The notes: generated by a model not told the origin, from the sequence alone. Positions 7,731 to 17,277 are shown, counted from the first letter of the stretch. The stretch: DNA of 64,000 bases from Xenorhabdus indica (GCF_014467235.1 NZ_NKHP01000016.1:1-64000); one strand, 5' to 3'. Translations and numbers: made by a program.

Positions 7731-9164
7731 TTAACTTGCTGCTCCATTAGCCAATGCGACTTTACGCTCATTCCTGCGATACATCAGAACGGTAAGTGCC
7801 ATTGGCACAACAATAACGATAAGCATGGCGATAAGGTAGATTACCCAGAACTGGGGTTTTATGGATAGAATACCCGGTATTCCTCCCACACCAATACCAT
7901 AGGAGGTAACATGATTGAGTCCACATATCAGACCCGCCAGGCTGGTTCCAATCATTGCACAGAACATGGGATAACGGTATTTCAGGTTAATACCATACAT
8001 GGCAGGTTCGGTAACGCCGAGATAGGCTGAAATCGCTGCCGGAACTGAAATCTCCCGCTCTTTTTCTTTTTTGCTTGCCCAGATAATTCCGACAACCGCA
8101 GAGCCTTGAGCAATATTGGACAGGGCAATGATTGGCCAGATAGGTGTGCCGCCTGTGCTTTGGATCATTTGCAGGTCAATGGCCAGCGTAGTCTGATGTA
8201 CACCAGTGATAACCAATGGAGCATAGAAGAAGCCAAACAAGGCAGCCCCAATCGGCGCAAAACTTCCGGTCATCAGCCCTTTGACACACCATGCAACACC
8301 ATCACCGATTGCACGCCCAATCGGGCCAATGAGTGCATGGGCAAGGAAAACTGCCAGCAACAGGGAAACCACCGGAACAATCACCAGGTAAAGATAATCC
8401 GGCACCAGTTTCTTCAAACGTGTTTCAATCCATCCCAACGTCAGGCCAGCCATCAGGGAAGGTATAACCTGAGCCTGATAACCCACTTTGGAGATGGTAA
8501 ACCAACCAAAATTCCAGACATCAGGCACCTGTTGCCCAAGTAAGTAGGCATTCATTAGTTGTGGGGAGACCAGTGTGATCCCCAGAACAATGCCCAGGAT
8601 GGGAGTTCCGCCCATTTTTTTTACGGCAGACCAGCAAATACCGACAGGCAGATAGAAAAATATGGCTTCACCAATCAGCCAGAGGAAATCATAGATGGTT
8701 TGCCAGATTGGATATATCTGAGCGAGGGATTTTTCTTCACTAAATGGAATTCCCCCGATCAAGTTGCGGAGGCCTAATATCAGACCGCCACTGATAAGTG
8801 CAGGCAGCAATGGGAAGAAGATCTCAGCAAAATGTGAAATTGCATTTTCATACCATTTCATATTTTGTCGCGCGGCCTGTTTGACCTCTTCTTTATTGGC
8901 TGACTGCTTTCCGGTGGCGGCGAGCAGGGCCTTATAATAAATATCTACATTTGTCCCGATGACTACCTGGAACTGGCCGGCATTGGTGAAACAACCTTTT
9001 ACCATAGGTAATTCTTCAATAGCTTTGGCGTCAGCTTTTTCTGGTGCATTAAGAACAAATCTGAGTCTGGTGATACAATGGCTTACGGAGGCAATATTCT
9101 CTTGCCCCCCGATTAGCCGAATAAGATTATCAATATCCTTTTGATTTATTTGTTTTTTCTTCAT
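7731..9164 (-). CDS. treB: PTS trehalose-specific EIIBC component
   Basis: This 477-residue inner-membrane permease phosphorylates trehalose during uptake. The N-terminal EIIB domain has the phosphorylated Cys in SVSHCITRLRF (about residue 30). The rest is a multi-span EIIC domain, with SGGLILGLRNLIGG, GITLVSPQLMNAY and GVTEPAMYGINLKYRYPMFC typical of the glucose/sucrose class. No EIIA domain is present, as in E. coli, where Crr (EIIAGlc) supplies it. The ATG is preceded by AAGGAGAAAAGGC. treR is not adjacent, unlike in E. coli, so any repressor must be encoded elsewhere. Confidence 0.97.
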   Translation of the reverse strand: MKKKQINQKDIDNLIRLIGGQENIASVSHCITRLRFVLNAPEKADAKAIEELPMVKGCFTNAGQFQVVIGTNVDIYYKALLAATGKQSANKEEVKQAARQNMKWYENAISHFAEIFFPLLPALISGGLILGLRNLIGGIPFSEEKSLAQIYPIWQTIYDFLWLIGEAIFFYLPVGICWSAVKKMGGTPILGIVLGITLVSPQLMNAYLLGQQVPDVWNFGWFTISKVGYQAQVIPSLMAGLTLGWIETRLKKLVPDYLYLVIVPVVSLLLAVFLAHALIGPIGRAIGDGVAWCVKGLMTGSFAPIGAALFGFFYAPLVITGVHQTTLAIDLQMIQSTGGTPIWPIIALSNIAQGSAVVGIIWASKKEKEREISVPAAISAYLGVTEPAMYGINLKYRYPMFCAMIGTSLAGLICGLNHVTSYGIGVGGIPGILSIKPQFWVIYLIAMLIVIVVPMALTVLMYRRNERKVALANGAAS

Positions 9165-9218
9165 GCCTTTTCTCCTTCATATGGCAGGAGTAGTGAATTG
9201 AATAACGTAAATTGGTGC

Positions 9219-9265
9219 TATACCCGTCGTCTTTCAAGTTCGCAGTCTGAAATCCATAGGGTATA
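9219..9265. repeat. Short TATACCC...GGGTATA palindromic element
   Basis: It begins TATACCCGTCGTCTTTCAAG and ends ATAGGGTATA. This has the look of the small dispersed palindromic (ERIC/MITE-like) elements of Photorhabdus, Yersinia and Serratia, here reduced in length. It lies in the treB leader and might fold in the transcript. Confidence 0.5.
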
Positions 9266-9367
9266 ACAGAATAATTACTTTTATGATGAGATAATTCATA
9301 GAATGAAGTAATAATCACCCCATCCTAGTCAGATTTCAGAATTTTGAATATGAAAAGATATGTTGTT

Positions 9368-9383
9368 TGAGTTTTAGATCACA
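9368..9383. promoter_or_regulatory. Candidate CRP site upstream of treB
   Basis: TGAGTTTTAGATCACA matches 8 of 10 consensus positions of TGTGA-N6-TCACA. treBC is CRP-activated in E. coli. The distance to the start codon (about 204 bp) would require a long leader. Confidence 0.4.
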
Positions 9384-9842
9384 CTTTATTCTATTAGTGT
9401 GAAAATATAATACTTTTTATATTACTTAAATTTATTGTTTTAATGGTTTTAATTTCATTTGTAATTAATAGATGTGGGTGATGAATGTTGTTTTCGTTAT
9501 GTTTATTATCTATTGATTATACAGTGAAAACTAATTTTATGGATTTTTTAATGTGTATTCCCATTTAATTGAAAAAATGCAGTTATTCCTCCGTCATTAA
9601 TATAAAAATTCCATATTCCATTGTTTAATTTGACTTTTTATTTTATATTACAAGGTGCTTGATTAAACATATTATATGGATTGTACTTATATAGATTATA
9701 TTCATATTTCTTGCTTGTTTAAAAATATTATGAAGTATTTTACCTTTTTTTCTTTTTTTCTTTGTGTTTAATTGAACAAGTGAATATGTTTGAATCAGGG
9801 TAACTCAGCATCCGATATTCCACTGTCGGACGCCAAATATGA

Positions 9843-11024
9843 TTAATAAATAACAAGATTAATAAAAATCTGTGCTCCAATCAGTAGACAATTATCGTCA
9901 ACAAAATAAGGATTAGAGTGTGGAAAGTTATTTATTCCTTTCGCTTTATTTCCGCTGCCAAGTGTGAACATAGCACCTGTGCGATTTTGGGTGGCATTAA
10001 CCATGTAGCTGAAATCATCACTGGCCGTCGTTGGTCGGCTGTTAGTTTCGATATTTCTTTGTGGCAGGAAGTTGCTGGCAGCTTCGATGATTCGCCAGTA
10101 AGCATGAGGATGGTTTTCTACCGCGGGATAGCTGACGTAAGCCATTGTAGCTTTGAATCCCCCCGCTTCGCTGCGGGCAATCATTTCTTGAATACTGTTT
10201 TTCAGAATCTGGTCGGTCTCTTTATCCATTGCCCGGATAGTTCCCTGAGCCTGAACATGATCGGCTACGGTGTTGGGAATTGTGCCGCCAGTAATCATAC
10301 CGCAATTGAATACCGCAGGGCTGAAAGGACTGGTTTTTTTGGCAACGACATAGTCCAGGTAATCAATGATACGACATGCTTCTCGAATGGCATCCAACCC
10401 CCTCTGTGGTGTAGAGCCGTGAGCAGAAACACCGTATACATCCAGTGTCCATGTTGAACCCCATGATGTTACTACACCGCTATTGAGACTGATGGTTCCG
10501 GTCTCCACAGCAGCATTGTTGTGCAGGGCATAGACTTCACTCACTCCGTCCATACATCCTAGCTCAACCATTTTATCCGCTCCCGGAACCCGCATGTCTT
10601 CTTCAGCCATTTGAAAGATGAAACGTACGTTGGCATTCATTTCATTCTGATACTGGGACAAATAATTGGCTGCGGTCAGGGCTACTGCCATATGGATGTC
10701 ATGACCACAATTATGTGCATAACCCTCATGGGTAGAGCTATGCTCATTATTCGTCATATCGGGCATAGCGAGCGCATCCATATCAGCGCGAAATGCAATT
10801 AAAGGTTTGGCTGGATCAATAATTAAATCAGCAAGAAAACCGGTATAACCTGCATAATTTTTAGTGGCATAACCGAAACTTGTTATTAAATCACGGCAAT
10901 ATTTTGCAGTTTTAAATTCCCGGCCAGAAAGTTCGGCGATTTTATGTAAATCTTGTCGGGTTTTTTTACTGAACTTTTCTAATGAAAATAATTTTTCACT
11001 GACATTGTATTTATTTATGTCCAT
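9843..11024 (-). CDS. M20 family amidohydrolase (aminoacylase/hippurate hydrolase type)
   Basis: This metal-dependent M20D peptidase/amidohydrolase has metal-ligand segments RADMDAL, HNCGHDIHMAVAL (Cys, His, Asp, His) and MAEEDM (Glu-Glu). A dimerisation domain (about 180-295) contains SAHGSTPQRGLDAI and ITGGTIPNTVAD. A late His in NNFPHSNPYF completes the metal site. The family removes acyl groups from amino acids or peptides; the substrate cannot be assigned. I place the start at 11024 (MDINKYN) because GGGGA lies just upstream; the frame extends 30 codons further to 11114 without family similarity. It is cytosolic, with no signal peptide at the chosen start. Confidence 0.85.
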   Translation of the reverse strand: MDINKYNVSEKLFSLEKFSKKTRQDLHKIAELSGREFKTAKYCRDLITSFGYATKNYAGYTGFLADLIIDPAKPLIAFRADMDALAMPDMTNNEHSSTHEGYAHNCGHDIHMAVALTAANYLSQYQNEMNANVRFIFQMAEEDMRVPGADKMVELGCMDGVSEVYALHNNAAVETGTISLNSGVVTSWGSTWTLDVYGVSAHGSTPQRGLDAIREACRIIDYLDYVVAKKTSPFSPAVFNCGMITGGTIPNTVADHVQAQGTIRAMDKETDQILKNSIQEMIARSEAGGFKATMAYVSYPAVENHPHAYWRIIEAASNFLPQRNIETNSRPTTASDDFSYMVNATQNRTGAMFTLGSGNKAKGINNFPHSNPYFVDDNCLLIGAQIFINLVIY

Positions 11025-11275
11025 TATATTCCCCATTATGCCGAAATTAATTTGAATAATGAAAGAAGCATTGAGAAAGTAGTCAGTAGAAACTATCATG
11101 AAAACTATGATCACTTGCCATAATATTTTTCTTCAGTTCCTTTTCCTTACTTATCAGGTGAAGTCCTGTGGCAACTTGTTCAATCACCTCAGGGTGTGGT
11201 GTTGAAACGCCCAGTGTGGTCATCCGTCCGGCAGGAATCGGGGAACAGGGCCACGATGATACCTTTTGCAAATAA

Positions 11276-11818
11276 TTATGCTGTTGACTTGATATCCATA
11301 ATGGTTTCGATTGCACCACTGCTCAAGAATCGTTGTTGATTAGGTATTGCCTGAATCGAACGGCTGACTGGCAAAACGCGAATACCTGAACCCAGGAACA
11401 CGGGAACCGTAGTAATAAACAGTTGTTGTAATTCTCCTGCATCTGCAAAAAATGCAGCCGTTTTTCCTCCACCAATGAGCCAAACATCTTTACCTTTAGC
11501 TGCCGCTTTTGCTTTGGTAACAATTTGATGGGCTGAATCATGAGTGACAACGGCATTAATTTCTGCCGGAATGGACAAATTTCTGGAGGAGAGAATAAAA
11601 GAGGGAATATTTTGATACGGCCAGTGACCTGAAATATTTTTCATAATCCATTCATAAGTCCGTGCACCTATAATCGCTGCGCCAATGCTTTGATAAAATT
11701 TCTCGTAAGGAGTGGCATCTTCGCTGAGGGTAAATGTCTCTAACCAACCTAATTCGTGGTTTTCTGTAGCGATATAACCGTCCATTGTGGCCGCGACATA
11801 ATAAACAAGCTTTGACAT
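11276..11818 (-). CDS. RibD C-terminal/dihydrofolate reductase-like protein
   Basis: About 180 residues of the RibD_C/DHFR-like fold. The start MSKLVYYVAATMDGYIATEN and the LGWLETF, IIGARTYEWI, DVWLIGGGKTAAFF and PVFLGSGIRVLP segments match the YyaP/YwjB-type family of NAD(P)H-dependent reductases of unknown substrate. The ATG at 11818 follows AGGAAAGAT; an in-frame ATG four codons earlier is weaker. It is transcribed toward the M20 gene. The intervening 11025-11275 includes a frame on the same strand (11083-11319) that I do not recognise. Confidence 0.8.
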   Translation of the reverse strand: MSKLVYYVAATMDGYIATENHELGWLETFTLSEDATPYEKFYQSIGAAIIGARTYEWIMKNISGHWPYQNIPSFILSSRNLSIPAEINAVVTHDSAHQIVTKAKAAAKGKDVWLIGGGKTAAFFADAGELQQLFITTVPVFLGSGIRVLPVSRSIQAIPNQQRFLSSGAIETIMDIKSTA

Positions 11819-11830
11819 ATCTTTCCTCAT

Positions 11831-12177
11831 TTTTAATTTTAGGATTTATGTATGTTTGAAAAAACCAATAGATGTTGAGATAAATTTTCGTTAAGTTAAT
11901 TAATAACTCTATCAGGAGAACCAGAAACCGATTAGCTTTTTAAAGTAATATTTTAGAAATGCGTGTTTAAGATAGATGTTTGTCACAAATACTGAGGATA
12001 TAGAACAGTAATAAATAATTTCCATTATTGATAATTATATTCTGAAAGATGAAAAGCATATTTAAAAAATAAGAGGTGTCTTACTGGACAGTAGTTCGAT
12101 TTGTTCATAAGATTATTTTTATTATAACTCAATGGGTTATGGATCGTATTTAACCAAAATAAAAAGGATAATTAATT
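11831..12177. other. Divergent intergenic region
   Basis: This AT-rich region separates the DHFR-like gene (minus) and the effector-like gene (plus). The effector-like gene has an AAAAAGGATAATTAATT leader before its ATG at 12178. No operator or RNA is recognised. Confidence 0.5.
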
Positions 12178-13020
12178 ATGTCTAAATTTATTATCATGCG
12201 GAATAACCGGGCGTTACTTAATGAAACTGTTTTTTATCTGACGCCGGGCAATACACTGACATTAAAGATTGATGGTCTAAATAGTGGCACCAAAAAACAT
12301 CTTAAATTTCAACCGAACAATGGCCTTGTCTCCATTTTTCAACGTGATAATCCTCTGCTCAGAGAACAAATCCTACAAATAACGGCCGTCAATATGGGAG
12401 TGAGTATCATTAGGGCGGTAGATACGAATATCGATTACTGTTCCTTTTTTGCCGCCGGTGTTGCTGAGGATTGTTTCCCACCGTTAACAATTAATGTGTT
12501 ATCTAAAATATCGATTCCTACGGATCTCACTCCTGAACAGAAAGCGATGTTGATGGTATTGTTGGCGGAGACGAAATCTCCAGATTCACTGGGAACAAAG
12601 TATGATGAAAAAGAAGCTAAAGATACTATGCAGTATATGCATGATGCTTTATTAAACAGAGTTAAGTCCCCTAAAGCACATGAACTTGATGTACCAAAAC
12701 ATGGAAATAAATTAATTGGACTAATTTCAGGGCCTCGGACAATAGAAGGATTTCAGCAATATCCCAATATTAAATCCAGTATAAAGGATAGAATTGAAGG
12801 TATGATTGCTACTGCGAATGATGGTACTAATTCGAAATTTCTAGCATATAGACGTTTAATTACAAATGCTATAAATATAGCTAAAAGTAATAAAATATCT
12901 AATGTAGAGATAGTTGCATGGAGAACAACCGGGCGTGGTTCTCCTGGTCCAAATTTCATAAAATTATTTTCATTACAAGGGCAAGATTTTTATAAGCTGT
13001 CTGATAGTTATTTAAAATAA
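12178..13020 (+). CDS. Putative cell-wall hydrolase-like effector
   Basis: This encodes 280 residues with no signal peptide. Residues about 1-115 are beta-rich (LTLKIDGLNSGTKKHLKF and similar) and unassigned. After SIPTDLTPEQKAMLMVLLAE the protein resembles the SleB/cell-wall hydrolase-2 pattern: a Glu in LLAET, then the DALLNRVKSPKAH helix, and a Gly/Gln-rich EGFQQYP segment. The match is by eye and partial. A following gene for a small exported protein starts 10 bp after the stop, the layout of a peptidoglycan-targeting effector and its periplasmic immunity protein. The unit is markedly more AT-rich in its second half than the flanking metabolic genes, consistent with transfer. It could instead be an unrelated phage or accessory protein. 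Confidence 0.5.
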   Translation: MSKFIIMRNNRALLNETVFYLTPGNTLTLKIDGLNSGTKKHLKFQPNNGLVSIFQRDNPLLREQILQITAVNMGVSIIRAVDTNIDYCSFFAAGVAEDCFPPLTINVLSKISIPTDLTPEQKAMLMVLLAETKSPDSLGTKYDEKEAKDTMQYMHDALLNRVKSPKAHELDVPKHGNKLIGLISGPRTIEGFQQYPNIKSSIKDRIEGMIATANDGTNSKFLAYRRLITNAINIAKSNKISNVEIVAWRTTGRGSPGPNFIKLFSLQGQDFYKLSDSYLK

Positions 13021-13030
13021 GAGATTGAAT

Positions 13031-13573
13031 ATGAAATATTTAATTGGGTTATGTATGATTTTATTCCCTTTAATTGCTTCTTCGAAGAAGCAAGAAGCAT
13101 TAGATTTTAATTCTTGGGAGAAAACAGGGCAATGGGGAATATATTATAAAAAACCAGACAATACATTTAATCCACTAAAGATAAAAAAATATAAGGAAAA
13201 TTATTTTCCTGCGTTGAGTTATCTTATAAGAAAGTTTAATTTACAAAAAGTTAATAATCAATACTGTTTGATTGGATATAATTTTGATAAAATAAAAGAG
13301 TATGATGAATTTGAAAGTATGATTATTTTTTGGAAAAATGCTAATTATCTAATTGATTGGGTCATTCCAGATAGTGGAGATGGTTATGATTATAAAGCCA
13401 TTTTATTCAGCAAGCCATTTATTGATATGAGTGAATATGTTGTTCCATATAAAGAAGCAGAAGGAGCACAAGCTTTATGGGCTAAAGAAGGTGTTATCCA
13501 AATGATGGAAGATTGTGAATTACATGGTCAGAAAATAACAATAAAACCTTCTGAGGTGATTGATATAAAATAA
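13031..13573 (+). CDS. Exported hypothetical protein, possible immunity partner
   Basis: About 180 residues beginning MKYLIGLCMILFPLIASSKK, a Sec signal peptide with cleavage near IASS, so it is predicted to be periplasmic. The ATG at 13031 follows AAGAGATTG; a TTG two codons earlier is less likely. The mature part has two conserved-looking Trp-rich stretches (GQWGIYYKK, FWKNANYLIDWVIPDSGDGYDY) and two Cys (YCLIG, DCELHG). No family is recognised. Its very short spacing to the effector-like gene and its predicted location fit an immunity protein. Two hairpins follow the stop. Confidence 0.6.
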   Translation: MKYLIGLCMILFPLIASSKKQEALDFNSWEKTGQWGIYYKKPDNTFNPLKIKKYKENYFPALSYLIRKFNLQKVNNQYCLIGYNFDKIKEYDEFESMIIFWKNANYLIDWVIPDSGDGYDYKAILFSKPFIDMSEYVVPYKEAEGAQALWAKEGVIQMMEDCELHGQKITIKPSEVIDIK

Positions 13574-13582
13574 TAGAGAACC

Positions 13583-13608
13583 TGCTCGCAGATCGCGAAC
13601 AGGTGGTG
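13583..13608 (+). terminator. Hairpin after the effector-like pair
   Basis: CCTGCTCGC is paired with GCGAACAGG across a short loop, followed by a second hairpin in tgcctgtatagacaggca. It lies between convergent genes (immunity-like and paaX) and has no strong T-run. Confidence 0.5.
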
Positions 13609-13658
13609 CCTGTATAGACAGGCATAAACATTTCCTCAAAATCAATCGTCAGAAAATA

Positions 13659-14591
13659 CTAAGATCCACTGCGTAATCCACCAAAACGGCAATAATACGC
13701 GGCAGCAGGTTGGGGCAGTTTACCTATGGTAGTTTCACATTGTTCACCGATGTACTGTGTTGCGGCAGGGCCGATGCGTTGGTAGATGTTGATACATAAA
13801 TGACGGGCGATTTGCCCTTCCCACTGTGCAGGCAGCAGGGCATCCGGTAGTAGTGGATCGCGCAGCACGACACGGCGGTAAAAGTGGATAAGCAGAAGGC
13901 GTAGTTGGAAGCAGCGTTCTGGTGTCAGTTCGTCTGGATTGCAGTCTTGCAATAGTTTCATCAAAGGACGGAATGAGATGATAAATTCATGGTAGTGCTG
14001 AGCGACTTGGTTCAGCGACCAACTGGCGGATACCCGCTCTTTCAGGCTTTGTTCTGAACGGGGATAAGGATAATCCGCCCGGAAGTAGATAACAGAGTCA
14101 CTGGCGTTAAGTTCTCTGAGCAGGGCCGGAATATCACTTTGTGAGCTGCCAGGGGCAGCCATTAATGTGCTATTGAGTTGACCAAATCCAAGCCAGCTCA
14201 ACTCTTTTTTCAGGCGGATGCGTTCTTCTTTGTTACTCTCTTCCAGTAGCAGTAGATCCCATTTGCCATCCCAGGCAGGTTGTCCGCTGAGATAAATTCT
14301 ACTCTCTGCATGGCGGAATTGGTTCATGCCGCGTTCTGTGATGCGGTAATAGCTACGACGACCGATTTTTTCCACCTCCAGCCATCCCTCTTTTTGCAAA
14401 CGAAAGACAGATGTCCGCACAAAGCGGTCACTGAATCCCATCGGCTCCAGCAGAAGGCTGAGACTACCTAGCCAGACTTCACCACCCCGGTGACTGAGGG
14501 CATCGCCATACAGGGAAATGATCAGCGATGTTCCGCTAATCGGTTGGGCAGCAAGAGCATATTGAATAAAATCATCGAGTTTGTGAGTCAT
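13659..14591 (-). CDS. paaX: Phenylacetate pathway repressor PaaX
   Basis: This 310-residue PaaX-family regulator is released from DNA by phenylacetyl-CoA. An N-terminal winged helix (about 20-100) includes SLYGDALSHRGGEVWLGSLS and FVRTSVFRLQKEGWLEVEKI. A central PaaX domain follows (WDGKWDLLLLEE, ELSWLGFGQL), and the C-terminal domain ends near PAAAYYCRFGGLRSG. Length is about that of E. coli PaaX (316). It is the last gene of the minus-strand paa run, 45 bp after paaK. A matching operator pair is present at the paaA-paaZ divergent promoter. Confidence 0.95.
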   Translation of the reverse strand: MTHKLDDFIQYALAAQPISGTSLIISLYGDALSHRGGEVWLGSLSLLLEPMGFSDRFVRTSVFRLQKEGWLEVEKIGRRSYYRITERGMNQFRHAESRIYLSGQPAWDGKWDLLLLEESNKEERIRLKKELSWLGFGQLNSTLMAAPGSSQSDIPALLRELNASDSVIYFRADYPYPRSEQSLKERVSASWSLNQVAQHYHEFIISFRPLMKLLQDCNPDELTPERCFQLRLLLIHFYRRVVLRDPLLPDALLPAQWEGQIARHLCINIYQRIGPAATQYIGEQCETTIGKLPQPAAAYYCRFGGLRSGS

Positions 14592-14636
14592 ATTTTGTTA
14601 TTTTCGAATCGAAACTGTGTCATGACATTAGCATAA

Positions 14637-15980
14637 TTATCCATACCGACGGTTATCAATCACTCGAACCGCTTTGCCTTCTGAACGGGGAATATCTCCG
14701 CAGTTGACGATGCTGACTTCTGTATTGATACCGACCATGGATTTAATGTGGTGATGCAGTTGGTGGCAAATGCCACAGCGTTGTTGGAGACTGAGTTGAT
14801 TAGGTTCTTTCAGTTCGACCTTGACGAACAGGCTGTCATAATTACCCACGCGATTTACTTCCAATTGATAGTGTGGTGACAGTTCTCTGAAACGTACAAT
14901 CTGTTCTTCTATCTGTGAGGGGAAGACGTTAATACCGCGGATAATAAGCATATCGTCGGAGCGTCCGGTGATCCTGTCCATACGGCGCATATTGCGGGCG
15001 GTTCCCGGTAATAAACGGGTCAGGTCACGGGTACGGTAGCGGATCACAGGCATGGCTTCTTTGGTCAGCGTTGTGAAAACCAGTTCGCCATTCTCTCCGT
15101 CCGGCAGGACATTCAGGTTATCCGGATCAATTACTTCTGGATAGAAGTGATCTTCCCAAATGGTGGAACCATCTGCGTATTCCACTGATTCCATCGCAAC
15201 ACCCGGCCCCATGACTTCGGACAAGCCGTAAATATCCAGTGCTTTAATGCCCATGCGTGTCTCTATTTCCTGGCGCAGACCTTTCGTCCACGGTTCGGCA
15301 CCGAAAATGCCAACCCGCAGGGAACATTGTCTGGCATCGCCTCCCATTTGGCGCTCCAGCTCGTCCAGTAGTGTCAGACAGTAGGAAGGTGTCATCATGA
15401 TGATGTCAGGCTTGAAATCCCGGATCAGGTGTGCTTGTTTTTCCGTTTGTCCTCCAGACATGGGGATCACGGCTGCCCCCAGACGCTCAGCACCATAATG
15501 TGCACCTAATCCCCCCGTAAACAGGCCGTAACCGTAAGCAACGTGTACTTTGTCTTTGGCGGTTCCCCCGGCGAAACGCAGACTGCGGGCGACCAAGTCA
15601 GCCCAGTTATCAATATCCTGTTGGGTATAGCCCACGACGGTCGGATGACCAGTCGTGCCGGATGACGCATGAATACGCACAATTTTTTCCATTGGCACGG
15701 CAAAGGTATCAAAGGGGTAGTTATCCCTTAGATCCTGCTTGGTGGTGTAAGGGAATTTCTTGATGTCATCGAGTTGTCTGAAATCACTGGGATGAATGCC
15801 AATGGCATCAAATTTGTGTTGATACATTGGTACGTTGTTATAGGCGTGATGCAGCGTACATTTTATTTGCTCAAATTGCCGTGTCTGAATTTCATCGCGT
15901 GAAGCAAATTCCATAGGATCGAAATGTGCATTGGTGTGTGGAGTAACGTGTGAGTTGAAGTGTTGTACGTTGTTGCTCAT
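14637..15980 (-). CDS. paaK: Phenylacetate-CoA ligase
   Basis: This 447-residue ATP-dependent enzyme activates phenylacetate to phenylacetyl-CoA, the first step of the pathway. The ANL-family motifs are present: ASSGTTGHPTVVGYT (P-loop-like), YGLSEVMGPGVAMES, YRTRDLTRLLPG and RSDDMLIIRGINVFPSQIEE. The N-terminal 15 residues (His/Asn-rich) extend beyond the E. coli protein. It is followed by paaX and preceded by paaJ with a 49 bp gap. Confidence 0.96.
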   Translation of the reverse strand: MSNNVQHFNSHVTPHTNAHFDPMEFASRDEIQTRQFEQIKCTLHHAYNNVPMYQHKFDAIGIHPSDFRQLDDIKKFPYTTKQDLRDNYPFDTFAVPMEKIVRIHASSGTTGHPTVVGYTQQDIDNWADLVARSLRFAGGTAKDKVHVAYGYGLFTGGLGAHYGAERLGAAVIPMSGGQTEKQAHLIRDFKPDIIMMTPSYCLTLLDELERQMGGDARQCSLRVGIFGAEPWTKGLRQEIETRMGIKALDIYGLSEVMGPGVAMESVEYADGSTIWEDHFYPEVIDPDNLNVLPDGENGELVFTTLTKEAMPVIRYRTRDLTRLLPGTARNMRRMDRITGRSDDMLIIRGINVFPSQIEEQIVRFRELSPHYQLEVNRVGNYDSLFVKVELKEPNQLSLQQRCGICHQLHHHIKSMVGINTEVSIVNCGDIPRSEGKAVRVIDNRRYG

Positions 15981-16029
15981 AATTTCCCGCCATTTTGTTG
16001 ATTTGGTTGTAACAGGCTGTTTTTATAAG

Positions 16030-17277
16030 TTATATGCGCTCGATAATCATGGCGATACCTTGTCCCACTCCAACGCACATGGTGCATAGGGCATAACGGC
16101 CCGCCCGCCGTTCCAGTTCAAGAGTGGCTGTCAGTGCAAGGCGGGCACCACTCATGCCCAATGGATGCCCAAGCGCAATTGCGCCGCCATTCGGGTTGAC
16201 ATGCTCTGCATCATCCGGCAATCCCCATTGACGAATGACCGCCAGTGATTGGGCTGCAAAAGCTTCATTCAGTTCAATCACATCCATTTGGCTCAGGCTC
16301 AGGCCCGTAAGTGCCAGTACTTTTTCAGTGGCAGGCAGTGGTCCTATCCCCATAATGCGCGGTTCAACACCACTGGTGGCGGTTGCGACAATACGTGCCC
16401 GTGGGGTCAGACCATGTTGTTGAACTGCTGTTTCTGAAGCGATGATCAGAGCGGCTGCCCCGTCATTAACGCCGGAGGCATTGCCAGCAGTGACTGTGCC
16501 GTCAACACGGAATGGGGTTTTGAGCTTTTGCAACTGCTCGAATGTTGTGTCAGACCGGGGATGTTCATCCTGTGAAAATAAATCCTGTGAAACCAAGCCT
16601 TGTGAAACTAAAGCGGTTTTGCGGATGCCAGGCAGGGTAACAGGAGTGATCTCTTCGGCCAGAATACCGCATTGCTGAGCTTTGGCTGTACGTTGCTGGC
16701 TACGCAGAGCGAAAGCGTCCTGAGCATCCCGGCTGATTTTAAATTGGGCAGCAACGTTCTCTGCGGTTTCCGGCATCGAATCCGTACCAAATTGTTGTTG
16801 TATGCGTGGATTAATGAAACGCCAGCCAATCGTGGTATCGAATATCTGTGCTTGACGACTGAACGCATGTTCTGCTTTTCCCATCACTAATGGCGCACGG
16901 GTCATGGATTCAACACCACCAGCCAGTATCAGATGAGCTTCGCCAGCTTTGATACTGCGGGCCGCAAAAGCCAACGCCTCCAGACCAGAACCACACAATC
17001 GATTGAGAGTTGTTCCGGGGACGGAATATGGTAGTCCAGCCAGTAGTACCGCCATACGTGCGACATTACGGTTATCTTCGCCAGCCTGATTGGCACAGCC
17101 GAGAATGACGTCATCAATACCTTGCCCATCTAACCCTTGCCAATCTAATGTGGGATAACGTGCTATCAATGCTTGTAATGGCAGAGCGGCCAGATCATCC
17201 GCCCGTAGACTGGCAAGGGCTCCACCATAACGCCCGATAGGGGTGCGTACTCCATCACAAATAAATGCATGATTCAT
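16030..17277 (-). CDS. paaJ: 3-oxoadipyl-CoA/3-oxo-5,6-dehydrosuberyl-CoA thiolase
   Basis: This 415-residue thiolase makes the two thiolytic cuts of the pathway, yielding acetyl-CoA and succinyl-CoA. The nucleophilic Cys is in TTLNRLCGSGLEALA (about 93), with NEAFAAQ, GGAIALGHPLGMSGAR and the second Cys in CTMCVGVGQG as in type II thiolases. A 12-residue insertion with repeated VSQGLVSQDLFSQDE wording follows about residue 225. The start ATG overlaps the paaI stop (ATGA), so translation is coupled. Confidence 0.95.
   Translation of the reverse strand: MNHAFICDGVRTPIGRYGGALASLRADDLAALPLQALIARYPTLDWQGLDGQGIDDVILGCANQAGEDNRNVARMAVLLAGLPYSVPGTTLNRLCGSGLEALAFAARSIKAGEAHLILAGGVESMTRAPLVMGKAEHAFSRQAQIFDTTIGWRFINPRIQQQFGTDSMPETAENVAAQFKISRDAQDAFALRSQQRTAKAQQCGILAEEITPVTLPGIRKTALVSQGLVSQDLFSQDEHPRSDTTFEQLQKLKTPFRVDGTVTAGNASGVNDGAAALIIASETAVQQHGLTPRARIVATATSGVEPRIMGIGPLPATEKVLALTGLSLSQMDVIELNEAFAAQSLAVIRQWGLPDDAEHVNPNGGAIALGHPLGMSGARLALTATLELERRAGRYALCTMCVGVGQGIAMIIERI

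Larger units (their letters stand above)
9165..9842. other. Intergenic region upstream of treB
   Basis: This 678 bp AT-rich stretch has no supported gene. It holds the treB leader, a 47 bp TATACCC-ended palindromic repeat (9219-9265), a CRP-like site (9368-9383), and a hairpin at about 9808-9834 (gcatccga paired with tcggacgc) close to the 3' end of the M20 gene. Confidence 0.6.

Noticed and set aside
11083-11319. 78-codon minus-strand frame between the M20 and DHFR-like genes
   Set aside because: It overlaps the DHFR-like 3' end and the long M20 reading frame, has no recognisable domain and no clear start signal; possibly a relic but not supported as a gene.
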